NCBI GenBank assembly: GCA_028289545.1
Contig: JANQPG010000064.1
Coordinates: forward strand, 1-54,085
From: Woeseiaceae bacterium
Lineage (GTDB): Bacteria; Pseudomonadota; Gammaproteobacteria; Steroidobacterales; Woeseiaceae
Reading direction: 5' to 3'
DNA length: 54,085 nt
In this document: piece after piece, positions 43,082 through 52,397 of the stretch
How positions within the stretch are numbered: the stretch's first letter is position 1
How the letters are laid out: each line of letters opens with the position of its first letter
Translations under genes and position numbers: made by a program
The notes under the pieces: model-generated
The model's database searches: none
What the model saw: the letters and a program-made list of their open reading frames with translations, nothing else
What the model was told of the DNA's origin: nothing

Positions 43082-43101
43082 CGCCCGGTTAACACCGGGC
43101 G
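43082..43101. repeat. Perfect 8-bp hairpin between priA and argS
   Basis: CGCCCGGT (43082-43089), loop TAAC, ACCGGGCG (43094-43101). It lies 27 bases after the priA stop. There is no T-run, so at best it is a weak terminator; it overlaps the -35 hexamer of the argS promoter and could instead be an operator-like palindrome. Confidence 0.55.
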
Positions 43102-43118
43102 AACGATCCCTGTAGAAT
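43089..43118 (+). promoter_or_regulatory. Putative sigma-70 promoter of argS
   Basis: TTAACA (43089-43094) and TAGAAT (43113-43118) lie 18 bases apart, each a 5/6 match to consensus. They sit 55 bases upstream of the argS start codon. Prediction from sequence only. Confidence 0.55.
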
Positions 43119-43172
43119 CGCGTGCTCTTTACCGGGCAAGCCTTTCGCTTCCCAAGCGGACTCCTGAGCAAC

Positions 43173-44948
43173 ATGAAAGCCATCGTTACGCGCGCCCTGT
43201 CGGCCGCGCTCGAAAATCACGCCGAACTCGACGGTCTCCCCGCCGGTCTGTCGCTGGTCGATACCATCGAGCGCACGCGCGACTTCAAGCACGGCCACTT
43301 CGCCAGCAACATTGCGCTCAGGCTGGCGAAAGTCGTCGGCAAGGCGCCGCGCGTGCTGGGTCAGGAGCTGGCCGACGTCATCGCTGCGACGCTCGACGAC
43401 AACAACAGGATCGACCGCGTGGAAGTGGCTGGCCCCGGATTCATCAACTTTTTCCTGAGCCCGCAAGCCTTTCACGCCGAGGTCGAAGCCATCCTCGAAG
43501 CAGGCGACCGTTACGGCCGGCAGGCCGCCAAAGAAAGCCCCAGGGTTTTGCTCGAGTACGTGTCGGCCAACCCGACCGGTCCGCTGCACGTCGGCCACGG
43601 CCGGCTCGCAGCTTACGGAGCGACAGTCGGCAACCTGCTCGAAGCGGCCGGCTATCCGGTCTACCGCGAGTACTACGTCAACGACGCCGGCCGGCAGATG
43701 GACATCCTAGGCGTCAGCGTCTGGCTGAGGAAGCTCGAAGCCGACGGTATTGAGGTCAGCTTCCCCAACGCCGGTTATAAAGGCGACTACATTCGTGACG
43801 TCGCTGGGGACTACGACGGCAAACTGCCGAACCTGACCGCGGAAGAGATCGTATCGGGACTGCCCGCCGACGGTGACGGCGAGGATCGCGAGGCCAAAGA
43901 GGCTTACGTCGAGGCGCTGATCGGGCGCGCCCGTGAACTGCTGGGCGAAGACGGCTTCGATGCCATTCGACAGCACTCCCTCGAGGCAATCCGCGCGGAT
44001 ATCGAGGACGATCTCGCCGAATTCGGCGTGACGTTCGACTGCTGGTACAGCGAGCAGAGCCTCGAAAAAGGCGGCCGGATCGACGCGGCGCTCGACGTAC
44101 TTCGCGAGCGGGACGTGCTGTACGAAAAGGACGGCGCGACCTGGTTCCCGGCCAGCCGTTTCGGCGACGAGAAAGACCGCGTCGTCGTGCGCGACAACGG
44201 CTTCAAGACCTACTTCGCATCCGATATCGCCTATCACTTCGATAAACGCGAGCGCGGCTTCGATCACCTGATCGACGTACTCGGCGCCGACCATCACGGT
44301 TACGTGCCCCGGGTCCGCGCCGGGCTCGACGCAATGGGCTACGCGGCCGAAGATCTCGAGGTCGAACTCGTGCAGTTCGTCACGCTGTACCGCGGCGGCA
44401 AGCGGATGCAAATGTCGACCCGCAGCGGCGAGTTCGACACCCTGCGGCAACTGCGCAAGGAAGTCGGTAACGACGCTGCGCGGTTGTTCTACGTGCTGCG
44501 CTCCAACGACCAGCACCTCGACTTCGACCTCGACGTCGCCAAGTCACAGTCGAACGACAACCCGGTGTACTATATCCAGTACGCGCACGCGCGCATCGCG
44601 GGCGTGTTCGGGAAACTCGAAGACGAGTTTTCGCTGGAATTCGATGCGTCGACAGGCATTCAAAACCTCGAGAGCCTGGGTGAAGCGCAAGAGAAAACGC
44701 TAATGAATTCGCTTAGCCGTTATCCGGAACTGCTCGACACCGCGGCGACAAACCGCGCCCCGCAGCTGCTTGTGCACTACCTTAGGGATCTGGCTAACGA
44801 TTTTCACAGCTGGTACAACGCCCATCGCTTCATCGAGGTCGACGACCCGGCGTTGCGCCAGGCGAGACTGGCGCTCGCAAAAGCCGCCTCGATCGTGCTG
44901 GCCAACGGACTCGGCATACTGGGCGTATCGGCCCCCGACAAGATGTAA
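43173..44948 (+). CDS. argS: Arginyl-tRNA synthetase
   Basis: This class I synthetase charges tRNA-Arg. From ATG 43173 it has 591 residues; an in-frame upstream GTG would add 17 residues not seen in the family. The N-terminal Add1 domain (about 1-110) is followed by the HIGH-type motif in VSANPTGPLHVGHGRLA (about 128-144). The degenerate KMSKS region is MQMSTRSGEFDTL, the usual KMSKS-less variant for ArgRS, and the DALR anticodon domain ends the protein. The stop overlaps the next start (TAATG), coupling it to the SPOR gene as seen in Pseudomonas-type loci, where hslVU follow; here hslVU are absent. Confidence 0.96.
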   Translation: MKAIVTRALSAALENHAELDGLPAGLSLVDTIERTRDFKHGHFASNIALRLAKVVGKAPRVLGQELADVIAATLDDNNRIDRVEVAGPGFINFFLSPQAFHAEVEAILEAGDRYGRQAAKESPRVLLEYVSANPTGPLHVGHGRLAAYGATVGNLLEAAGYPVYREYYVNDAGRQMDILGVSVWLRKLEADGIEVSFPNAGYKGDYIRDVAGDYDGKLPNLTAEEIVSGLPADGDGEDREAKEAYVEALIGRARELLGEDGFDAIRQHSLEAIRADIEDDLAEFGVTFDCWYSEQSLEKGGRIDAALDVLRERDVLYEKDGATWFPASRFGDEKDRVVVRDNGFKTYFASDIAYHFDKRERGFDHLIDVLGADHHGYVPRVRAGLDAMGYAAEDLEVELVQFVTLYRGGKRMQMSTRSGEFDTLRQLRKEVGNDAARLFYVLRSNDQHLDFDLDVAKSQSNDNPVYYIQYAHARIAGVFGKLEDEFSLEFDASTGIQNLESLGEAQEKTLMNSLSRYPELLDTAATNRAPQLLVHYLRDLANDFHSWYNAHRFIEVDDPALRQARLALAKAASIVLANGLGILGVSAPDKM

Positions 44949-45538
44949 TGGCAAGACGCAAACGACGAACGGCAAAACGCAAAACCTCGAGCGGCGAAAC
45001 GCCGGGCTGGTTGTGGGGCGTTTTTGGACTGGCCGTGGGCCTTGCGGTTGCGGCCGCCGTGTATGTCAACGACCGCCGCAACCCACCGGCTCAAGCGCGG
45101 AACCCGGCCCCGGCAAGCCTCGAGAGCGCCGTAGACAACAACGGCGAGACAACGACGGCCGCCAGGAAAGCCGAACCAGCACCCGGCGCTGACGAAGAGG
45201 AGCAGCGTTTTACGTTCTACGAAATGCTGAAGCGCTCCGAAGTGCTGGTGCCCGAAGAAAAACCCGCTGCCGGCAGCCCGGAACCCGTTGCGGTCGTCGA
45301 ACCCGGCAGCTACGTGCTGCAGGTCGGCAGCTTCAGCACACATGCAGACGCCGACAAGCGCAAGGCGGAACTCGCGCTGCACGGCATCGAGTCCGCGATC
45401 CAGAAAGCGTCGGTCAACGACCGGATCTATTTTCGCGTGCGCATCGGTCCGACGACCGACCTCGACGAATTGAACATGCTGCGCAGCCGGCTCCGCGCCG
45501 CCAACATCGACGCCGTGCGGCTGCGCGAGATCGAATAG
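44948..45538 (+). CDS. SPOR domain membrane protein (FtsN-like)
   Basis: This 196-residue bitopic protein has a basic cytoplasmic N-terminus (MARRKRRTAKRKT), one membrane helix (about 22-42), a low-complexity Ala/Pro/Glu-rich periplasmic linker, and a C-terminal SPOR domain (about 117-196: GSYVLQVGSFSTHADADKRKAELALHG and VRIGPTTDLDELNMLRSRLRAANIDAV). SPOR domains bind septal glycan strands lacking stem peptides. The short FtsN-type membrane-proximal motif E-N-L (FYEMLKRSEVLVPE region) resembles the FY-x-x-L-P element of related proteins. It is coupled to argS and followed 3 bases later by the CapA-like gene. Confidence 0.9.
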   Translation: MARRKRRTAKRKTSSGETPGWLWGVFGLAVGLAVAAAVYVNDRRNPPAQARNPAPASLESAVDNNGETTTAARKAEPAPGADEEEQRFTFYEMLKRSEVLVPEEKPAAGSPEPVAVVEPGSYVLQVGSFSTHADADKRKAELALHGIESAIQKASVNDRIYFRVRIGPTTDLDELNMLRSRLRAANIDAVRLREIE

Positions 45539-45541
45539 CCG

Positions 45542-46774
45542 ATGCGGGCGCCTGGCGGACCGCTCACATCGGGCCTGTTGCTGATCCTGCTCGCCGCCTG
45601 CGGCGGCCAGCCCGAAACCCCAATGCCGCGCGACCAGGCGGCAGTCGTAAACGAGCCGCCGGCCGCCGGGACGGATACCGCAGGGCAGCCCGAAACGTTG
45701 CCCGGCAACCCTCCGCCGACCGAACCCGCGCGGATCGAACAACGCCTGACTTTGGCCGCAGTGGGCGACATGATGATCGGCACGGATTATCCCGAAGACC
45801 GCCTACCGGCAGACCCGGCCGGTTTTCTCGCCGAGGTGACGCCCGTACTGGCCGCGGCGGATCTTGCCGTCGGCAACCTCGAGGGTGTGCTGGCGGACGG
45901 CGGCGAACCGGCCAAAGCCTGCAAAAACCCGCGTGCGTGCTACCTGTTTCGGTCACCCACGGCGTACGCCGATCACTACCGCAACGCCGGTTTCGACCTC
46001 ATAAGCGTCGCCAACAATCATGCGCGGGATTTTGGCGAGGACGGCCGCAGCAGCAGCATGGCGGCGCTCGACGGCGTAGGTATTCGGCATTCCGGACGCA
46101 AGGGTGAGTTTGCGAGTTTCGAACACGCCGGACTCGACATTGCCTTCCTGGCGTTTGCCGTAACCCGAAACTCCAACCTCGTGCACGATTACCCGCTGGC
46201 CGAATCGACAATCCGGGATTTTGCGGCGGCACACGATCTTGTGATCGTCTCGTTCCACGGCGGCGCCGAGGGCGCCGGGTCGGAGCGACTGCCGTTTGCG
46301 GAAGAGGAATACTACGGCGAGCCGCGCGGCGACGTCGTGCGCTTCGCGCGCAGTGCCGTGGACGCGGGCGCCGATCTGGTCGTCGGCCACGGCCCGCACG
46401 TCATTCGCGCGGCCGAGCGCTACCGTGAACGCCTGATTGCGTACAGCCTCGGCAACTTTGCCACGCACTGGGGCATCAGCGTCAGCGGCGACAAGGGCAT
46501 TGCGCCAATACTCGAGGTCACACTGGACGGTGAGGGGCGATTTCTGTCGGGACGAGTAGTCTCGACAATGCAGGTTCGCCCGCACGGCCCGGCAATCGAT
46601 CCCGAGCAGCGCGCGCTGTCACGGTTACGCGAATTGAGTCTCAACGATTTTGGCGACCCGGGACTCGTGTTTCACGACGACGGCCGCATCGAGGCCGTGC
46701 CGCGAAGATATCTCAAACCGCACCCGCCGGAGGCGCCCATCCCGGGCGACGAGCTGATAAAGGCTGCACCCTGA
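45542..46774 (+). CDS. CapA/YwtB-family metallophosphatase-like lipoprotein
   Basis: This 410-residue protein has a signal peptide and lipobox LAAC (Cys20), a Pro/Thr-rich spacer, and a calcineurin-like (PGA_cap, CapA) domain. Metal-site motifs are complete: VGDMMIGTDYP, GNLEGVLAD, SVANNHARDFGEDG, IVSFHGGAEG and VVGHGPHVIRAAERY...IAYSLGNF. Family members include the poly-gamma-glutamate capsule protein CapA, but no capB/capC genes are nearby, so capsule formation should not be assumed. It lies 3 bases after the SPOR gene, probably in the argS operon. Confidence 0.88.
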   Translation: MRAPGGPLTSGLLLILLAACGGQPETPMPRDQAAVVNEPPAAGTDTAGQPETLPGNPPPTEPARIEQRLTLAAVGDMMIGTDYPEDRLPADPAGFLAEVTPVLAAADLAVGNLEGVLADGGEPAKACKNPRACYLFRSPTAYADHYRNAGFDLISVANNHARDFGEDGRSSSMAALDGVGIRHSGRKGEFASFEHAGLDIAFLAFAVTRNSNLVHDYPLAESTIRDFAAAHDLVIVSFHGGAEGAGSERLPFAEEEYYGEPRGDVVRFARSAVDAGADLVVGHGPHVIRAAERYRERLIAYSLGNFATHWGISVSGDKGIAPILEVTLDGEGRFLSGRVVSTMQVRPHGPAIDPEQRALSRLRELSLNDFGDPGLVFHDDGRIEAVPRRYLKPHPPEAPIPGDELIKAAP

Positions 46775-46790
46775 CGCGGGATGCCGCGTC
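46773..46790. terminator. Hairpin between the convergent capA-like and ntrX genes
   Basis: GACGCGG (46773-46779), loop GATG, CCGCGTC (46784-46790) form a perfect 7-bp stem that begins within the CapA-like stop codon. It sits in the 29-base gap between convergent genes and lacks a T-run; it may act as a weak bidirectional terminator. Confidence 0.4.
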
Positions 46791-46803
46791 GCCCCATTCA
46801 GGC

Positions 46804-48168
46804 CTAGTCGTCTGAAGTGACGGATTTGAAGTCGACGCCCAAAGACCGCAGCTTGCGGTACAGGTGTGTACGCTCCATGCCGACACGTTTTGCCAGCCGG
46901 CCCACCTTGCCGTCGCACAGCACCAGCTGCTGCTGCAGGTAGGCGCGCTCGAACTGCTCCCTGGCTTCACGCAGCGGCAGGGCGAGCAGGTCCTGTTTGA
47001 CCAGCGGTTCGTCCTGCGGGGCCGCCTCGCTGATTTCCGCCTCGACTTCTTCGAGCGACACGTCGTCGTCGGTACCGGCCAGGAGCAGGCGGCGAACGAG
47101 GTTCTTGAGTTCGCGAACGTTGTCGGGCCAGGGATAGTTGCGCAGCCGGTTCTGCGCCGCGACGCTCAGCCGGCGAAAATTGAGCCCTTCCGAATCGACA
47201 AGTTTGTCCACGTAGTAGGCTAGAAGCTCGGGAACGTCCTCGGCATAGTCACGCAGCGGCGGCACACGAACGTTGAGCACGTTGAGATACGCCACCAGGT
47301 CGCGGCGCAGTGCGCCACTTTCGATGCGACCTTCGTAGTCGTCGATAACCGTCGCCACGACCCTGGCGTCGAGCCTGACGGGTTCGGAGCCGCCGACGCG
47401 CCGGTAGTGACCGTCCTCCAGGGCGCCAATGAGTATCTTCTGGCCAAGCGCGTTGAGATCCGTCAGCTCATCGATAATCAGCGTGCCGCCCGCCGCGCGT
47501 TCGAACGCACCGCTGGTGATTTCGCCGTCGGCCGACTCGATGCCCAGAAGCCGCTCTTCGACATTGCTCTCGGTCAACGACGCAGCCGTGGTGCTGATGA
47601 GCGGCCCCTCCGCGCGCCGGCTAAGCGCATGCAGATAACGCGCAAAGGCTCCGCGGCCCGTGCCGGGCTCGCCGCGCAGCAAAACGGATGCATCGTGACG
47701 CGCATACTGCTGTACTTTCTCGCGCAGCGACTTCATGAGCGGGCTGCGGCCAACCGGCGTCAGCAATGCCGGCAACAGATTCGAGCTGGCGCTTTTTTGC
47801 TGCCCGGCCGAATCGAGGGCGCCTTCGACCGTGCGCAGCAGCTTGGCGAGCGACAGCGGCTTCTCGACAAAATCGAAGGCGCCGAGCCGCGTGGCCTCAA
47901 CGGCCGTATCGACCGTGCCGTGCCCCGACATAACCACCACGGGACAGTTGAGATCGCCGCCTTCGGACCACTCGCGAAGCAGGGTAATGCCGTCGGTATC
48001 GGGCATCCAGATGTCAAGCAGCACAAGATCGAAGCGATCCGCCTCGCGTGCGTTGCGTGCCTGTTCGGCGTTCGCGGCAACCGTGACGCCATAACCTTCT
48101 TCACTGAGAATTTCGGATATCAGCGCCCGGATATCCGCCTCGTCGTCTACAACCAATACCTGGCTCAC
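46804..48168 (-). CDS. ntrX: NtrX-type response regulator with degenerate AAA+ domain
   Basis: The 454 residues comprise a receiver domain (1-120, phospho-acceptor Asp52, Lys in FVEKPLS), an AAA+ domain (about 140-370) and a Fis-type HTH (VGRLAKRVGMERTHLYRKLRSLGVDF). The AAA+ part is abnormal: Walker A reads GEPGTGRG with Arg172 in place of Lys, and the GAFTGA loop that contacts sigma-54 is missing (the corresponding stretch is LLGIESADGEITSGAFERAAGG). Walker B (TLIIDEL) is retained. So it is unlikely to activate sigma-54 promoters and may bind DNA as a phosphorylation-controlled repressor or sigma-70 regulator. It overlaps ntrY by 4 bases. Confidence 0.9.
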   Translation of the reverse strand: MSQVLVVDDEADIRALISEILSEEGYGVTVAANAEQARNAREADRFDLVLLDIWMPDTDGITLLREWSEGGDLNCPVVVMSGHGTVDTAVEATRLGAFDFVEKPLSLAKLLRTVEGALDSAGQQKSASSNLLPALLTPVGRSPLMKSLREKVQQYARHDASVLLRGEPGTGRGAFARYLHALSRRAEGPLISTTAASLTESNVEERLLGIESADGEITSGAFERAAGGTLIIDELTDLNALGQKILIGALEDGHYRRVGGSEPVRLDARVVATVIDDYEGRIESGALRRDLVAYLNVLNVRVPPLRDYAEDVPELLAYYVDKLVDSEGLNFRRLSVAAQNRLRNYPWPDNVRELKNLVRRLLLAGTDDDVSLEEVEAEISEAAPQDEPLVKQDLLALPLREAREQFERAYLQQQLVLCDGKVGRLAKRVGMERTHLYRKLRSLGVDFKSVTSDD

Positions 48169-50393
48169 GCTCTTTCCCTCCGTTGCTCGACCCGGCCCGG
48201 TGCGCGGGCTATCAGCGCCTCGCGCGCCGCCTCATCGACCGGCAGCCGAATGCTTATTGCGGCACCACCTTCCCTGCGGTTCTCCGCACGGATGCTGCCG
48301 ACATGTTCTTCTACGAGCTTTTTGACAATCGCTAGACCCAGACCCGTGCCCTTGGGCTTGGTGGTCACGTAAGGGTCGAAGACCTGCGATATTGCCCCGG
48401 TGTCGAAACCGGGACCGTTGTCCTCAACCCGGATCAATATGACGTCGACACCTTCGAATTCCCCCGCGCTCAACGCCACGTCGATCTCGCCGTCTGCCGA
48501 CCCTTCCAGCGCCTCGATCGCGTTGCGGATCAGGTTGTGCAGGATCTGCCGGATGCGGCCAACGTCGGCCTCGAGGCGCGGCATTGTCGGATCGACGTGC
48601 AGCGCAATCGCCACGTTGCTGTCCTGGGCCCGATACAGATCGACCACTTCGTTCGCGAGCCTTGCCACGTCGAAGCTGTCGATATCCATGTCGGGCGCCC
48701 GCGCATAGTCGCTGAAAGCATTGACCATCTCTTTCATCGACTCGACCTGCTGGACGATCGTGTGCGTCGCGCGATCGAGGATCTGTGCCTCGTCGGCGCT
48801 CATCGTGTCGAGATATTTACGGCGCATGCGCTCGGCCGACAGCTGTATCGGTGTCAGCGGGTTCTTGATCTCGTGCGCGAGGCGCCTCGCCACTTCACCC
48901 CACGCGGCATCGCGCTGAGCCTGCAGCAACGCCGTAATGTCGTCGAAGACGACGACATAACCGGCCGGGCGGTCCTCGTCGCCCGGCAAGGTCGTGCACG
49001 CGCAGGTCAATACCCGCCGGCCCACCTCGCCGCGCAGGACAATCTGTTCGCGCCATTCGGTTTCCCCGGCGGCCAGATGGACGTGCGCCACGTCAACGAA
49101 CTGCTCGAGCAGCGGCTCGTGCTTGGCGACTTCGGTCAGGAGTTCGCCGACGCGATTTTCGAGATCGACGTTGAGGATCGCGCCGGACGCCTGATTCGCG
49201 GTACGGATCCGCAGATCGGAATCGAGCGCAACAACACCCGTGGACAGGCGGGCCAGAATAACTTCGAGGTTGGTGCGTTCCGCTTCGACCAACGCCTGGC
49301 TCAAACTCGCCTCGCGACGCGCGGCCGCCAGCCGCTGGGTCATGTCGTTGAACGAGCTGATCAGGAAGCCGATCTCGTCGCGCGATGGTTGCGGCAGGCG
49401 CATGTCGAAGTCACCCTGCGCCACGGCGCGCGTGCCGGCCACGAGATCCTGGATCGGCGCCACGAGCCGGCGCGACAGCACAAACGCGCCGTACACGGCT
49501 GCCAGCAGGCTCAGCATCAGCACAACCGTCAGCGTCAGCGTAAACGTGCTCTTGAGCGGGCCGCGCAGGAACACGAGCCGCTGATACTCGGTGTTCGAGG
49601 TCTCGACGCTGCTCGCCATACGCCCCAGGCGTTCGGTCACCGGAAAGTGCCCGAGCAGCACGCCGAGCGGGTTCGCGCCGCGACCGCTCACGACCATGGC
49701 CGTGCGAATTTCGTAACCGCCGTCCTCGAGCGGATCGAGACTGACGAACGGCCGATTTTGCCGGAGCTGCAGTATCACTTCGTCGCTCAACGGTTTCGGC
49801 AGGGTGCCCGCCGAATTGTCGGAGCTGGTCGCAAGGATACGATTGCTGTCGCCGAACAGCGTGAGCTCGCTGGCGCCGCTCTCGCGGCGGAGGTTTGCAA
49901 GTTCGGAATACAGCTGGCGGTTGTCGACCAGGGCAAGCCGGCGCGCTATCTGCCGGGTGGCGATCAGGTTTTCGCGCTGCCGAATTTGCAGCACGGCGTC
50001 CGTCAGGTCCAGCGCATTGGTCAAACCCTCCTCGACCTGCACGTCGAACCAGGTATCGATGCCGCGGTTGATGAACTGCATTGCGAAATAAAACACGGCC
50101 AAAAGCGGCAGTACGGCGAGACCGACGAACATGCCGACGATGCGCGCCTTGAGGCGCGCACCGGGGACGTGTGTTCGGTTTTCCCGAATCAGCCGGCCAA
50201 TGTTGCCGATGAGCAGCACGAGGAGCACGAGCACGCCGGCAATGTTGATGACCAGCAGCACGTTGTGCAGGCGATTGAACTCGTCAGAGTTCTGCGCGGT
50301 TTGCGACAAGAGGAACATCGCGACGATCGACAGACCGACTCCGGTGGCGGCGAGCAGCGCCGTCAGGAAACGTTTTATCGTTCTAGCGGCCAT
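48165..50393 (-). CDS. ntrY: NtrY-type membrane histidine kinase
   Basis: This 742-residue sensor kinase has hydrophobic segments near the N-terminus (about 8-28, 40-62, 83-108), a periplasmic region, another helix (about 283-305), a HAMP domain (QDLVAGTRAVAQGDFDMRLP), a PAS domain, and a HisKA/HATPase core with the H box RRLAHEIKNPLTPIQLSAERM and G boxes VEDNGPGFD and KGTGLGLAIVKKLVEEHVG. This four-helix NtrY layout differs from soluble NtrB. I chose ATG 50393; a GTG at 50402 is an alternative. The start overlaps the DUF4390 gene by 19 bases, and the end overlaps ntrX by 4. Confidence 0.94.
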   Translation of the reverse strand: MAARTIKRFLTALLAATGVGLSIVAMFLLSQTAQNSDEFNRLHNVLLVINIAGVLVLLVLLIGNIGRLIRENRTHVPGARLKARIVGMFVGLAVLPLLAVFYFAMQFINRGIDTWFDVQVEEGLTNALDLTDAVLQIRQRENLIATRQIARRLALVDNRQLYSELANLRRESGASELTLFGDSNRILATSSDNSAGTLPKPLSDEVILQLRQNRPFVSLDPLEDGGYEIRTAMVVSGRGANPLGVLLGHFPVTERLGRMASSVETSNTEYQRLVFLRGPLKSTFTLTLTVVLMLSLLAAVYGAFVLSRRLVAPIQDLVAGTRAVAQGDFDMRLPQPSRDEIGFLISSFNDMTQRLAAARREASLSQALVEAERTNLEVILARLSTGVVALDSDLRIRTANQASGAILNVDLENRVGELLTEVAKHEPLLEQFVDVAHVHLAAGETEWREQIVLRGEVGRRVLTCACTTLPGDEDRPAGYVVVFDDITALLQAQRDAAWGEVARRLAHEIKNPLTPIQLSAERMRRKYLDTMSADEAQILDRATHTIVQQVESMKEMVNAFSDYARAPDMDIDSFDVARLANEVVDLYRAQDSNVAIALHVDPTMPRLEADVGRIRQILHNLIRNAIEALEGSADGEIDVALSAGEFEGVDVILIRVEDNGPGFDTGAISQVFDPYVTTKPKGTGLGLAIVKKLVEEHVGSIRAENRREGGAAISIRLPVDEAAREALIARAPGRVEQRRERA

Positions 50394-50962
50394 TCCAACC
50401 ACTCACTCTTGAGTTGCCATTGCGAACGCCAGAAAAACAGGAGCCGCAACGGCGCCGGATACTGCTGAGTCTGCAGCAGCGCTCTCAGGCGCACGCGATG
50501 CGGCTTACCGGGAGCCAGCAGGCTGTCGTCGATCAGCGGCAAATCCTGGATTCGGCCCAGGCTGTTGAGCGCCGAATACAGCGTCGAAAACGAATCCTGC
50601 TCGCCGCTGTTCAGGTTGCGCACGAGGTAGCGCTCGCTCAGAGGCCGGTACTCGAGTTCGAACCGTTTGGTGATCTCGGCGTCGACACCGTCAAAATACA
50701 GGCGTCGGACGCGAATAATCTGAGCCTGCAGCTCAATGATCAGCGGCACGCCGCTCGACAGGGCATCCAGGGCTTCGCTCGACAGGATGAGCTGCAGCCG
50801 TGCATCCAGGCGATGTACCCCGTCCTGAAGCTCCGTCGACGCGGAGCGGACCTCGAAGTAGCCCTCACGAACGACACCGTCATCCTGCGCACGGACGCCC
50901 GTAGCAAGCAGCAGCAAAGCCGCTGCGGCGACCGCCGCCAATGTCCTGCCTCTCTCGCGCAT
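50375..50962 (-). CDS. DUF4390 domain exported protein
   Basis: This 195-residue protein from ATG 50962 has a clear signal peptide (RTLAAVAAAALLLLATGVRAQ) and a beta-rich domain with VREGYFEVRSASTELQDGVHRLDARLQLILSSEALDALSSGVPLIIELQAQI (DUF4390). DUF4390 genes are typically found between rsmB and ntrY, as here, so it is thought to act with NtrYX or at the envelope; its function is unknown. A GTG at 51004, just after the rsmB stop, is a possible alternative start. Its end overlaps ntrY. Confidence 0.88.
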   Translation of the reverse strand: MRERGRTLAAVAAAALLLLATGVRAQDDGVVREGYFEVRSASTELQDGVHRLDARLQLILSSEALDALSSGVPLIIELQAQIIRVRRLYFDGVDAEITKRFELEYRPLSERYLVRNLNSGEQDSFSTLYSALNSLGRIQDLPLIDDSLLAPGKPHRVRLRALLQTQQYPAPLRLLFFWRSQWQLKSEWLEWPLER

Positions 50963-51007
50963 GCCGGTGCGTCGTCCGTGATTCGATAGCCCCGGGGCAA
51001 GCACGCG

Positions 51008-52363
51008 CTAGGCCGCTCGCTCCGGGTGCCGTTTCGATAATGCTGCGTAGAAAAACCCGTCCAAGCCACGGGTTCCGGGCAGCAGCTGGTAACCCGTTCC
51101 TCTCTCCCGCATTAGAGCGCGGATGTTGTTATTTGGCAACAGCTGTGCCGGCTCCGCATCGGGGGTTTCTGCGACAAAACGCTTGATAATCGACCCGTTC
51201 TCGGCATCGAAAACCGAACAGGTGACGTACAGAAGCACGCCGCCCGGCGACAGCAGGGACCAAAGCCGGCGCAGCAGCCGCGCCTGCACGCCGGTCAGCG
51301 CCGCAACGTCGCTGTCCCGCCTCAACAGCTTGATGTCGGGGTGCCGGCGGATGACGCCACTTGCCGAGCATGGCGCGTCGAGCAGAATGCGGTCGTACGG
51401 CGTGCCGTCCCACCAGCCCTCGGGTTCGTCGGCGCTGGCCGCGTGCAGCGTCGCTCGGCCGGCCTCCCCGAGCCCCAGACGCTCGAGGTTTGCGCGCACG
51501 GCGTCGAGTCTTTCCGGGTCGACGTCGACGGCATCGAGACGCGCGTCGGTGCCGGCGAGCTCCAGGAGATGCGCCGTCTTGCCGCCCGGCGCGGCGCAGG
51601 CGTCCAGAATCTTCGAGCCTCCGTCGGCCAGCAGCCACGCGGCCGGCAGTTGCGCCGCGCCATCCTGCACGGATACGTCGCCGGCCGCGAAGCCCGGCAG
51701 CTCGGAGGCGGGTACGGGCTCGTCGAGCCGAATCGCCTGCGGCAGTCCCGGCAGCAGCGCAAACGCGTGGCCCGCCGTGGACAGCCGCTCGAGGTACGCG
51801 GCGACCGACTGGCGGCGTGTATTGACCCTCAGCCACATGGGTGCGCGCGCGTCGTTGGCGGCCATGATGGCGTCGGCATCGTCGGGCCAGTCGCGCCGGA
51901 GCCGATCGCTGATCCACGCGGGGTGATTGCTCCTGGCCTCGTCGTCCGTGGGCTCGGCGTCGGCCAGACGCTCCCTCAGAAACCGCCGCAAGACGGCGTT
52001 GACGAGGCCCTTGTAGGGCTGCCGGCGCAATACCCGCACGGCTTCGACAGTCTCCGATACCGCGGCGTGTTCGGGGATGCGGCTGCCCGTCAGCTGGTAC
52101 AGCCCGACCGCCAGCAGCGACTCGATGATCCGGTCGCGGCGTTTCGGCCGGCGCTCCAGAAGCGCGCGGAGCCAGGCCTGAATTCGGAAGTGCTGGCGCA
52201 CCGTGCCGAACGCAAGATAGCGCAGGAGCGGCAAGTCCTCAGCGGCCGTCGCCGCTTCCCGCTCTCTGAGCGCCGCGTCCAGCGACCGGCCTTCGACCGC
52301 AACGGCGTGGACGATCTCGGCCGCGCTGGCGCGCAGGCGCGCGCTTCGGCTTATCCGCGGCAA
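51008..52363 (-). CDS. rsmB: 16S rRNA (cytosine967-C5)-methyltransferase RsmB
   Basis: RsmB methylates C967 of 16S rRNA. The 451 residues contain the NusB-like N-terminal domain (about 1-130), then the SAM-binding core: ILDACAAPGGKTAHLLEL, RILLDAPCSASGVIRRHPDIKLLR and the catalytic Cys in YVTCSVFDAEN. The likely start is TTG 52363; no better start exists in this frame. A separate ATG at 52401, which overlaps the fmt stop as ATGA, opens a different frame that ends after 16 codons at 52351. That raises the possibility of a leader peptide or a small frameshift at the beginning of the gene. Confidence 0.94.
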   Translation of the reverse strand: MPRISRSARLRASAAEIVHAVAVEGRSLDAALREREAATAAEDLPLLRYLAFGTVRQHFRIQAWLRALLERRPKRRDRIIESLLAVGLYQLTGSRIPEHAAVSETVEAVRVLRRQPYKGLVNAVLRRFLRERLADAEPTDDEARSNHPAWISDRLRRDWPDDADAIMAANDARAPMWLRVNTRRQSVAAYLERLSTAGHAFALLPGLPQAIRLDEPVPASELPGFAAGDVSVQDGAAQLPAAWLLADGGSKILDACAAPGGKTAHLLELAGTDARLDAVDVDPERLDAVRANLERLGLGEAGRATLHAASADEPEGWWDGTPYDRILLDAPCSASGVIRRHPDIKLLRRDSDVAALTGVQARLLRRLWSLLSPGGVLLYVTCSVFDAENGSIIKRFVAETPDAEPAQLLPNNNIRALMRERGTGYQLLPGTRGLDGFFYAALSKRHPERAA

Positions 52364-52397
52364 AACCCGGGACCACCGCTGTCGATCGGGGCGGCGC

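Noticed and set aside
48537..50468. Long rightward open frame (about 640 codons) opposite ntrY
   Set aside because: It mirrors the coding strand of NtrY, has an implausible composition rich in Arg, Gln and His, and shows no domain or ribosome-binding site.
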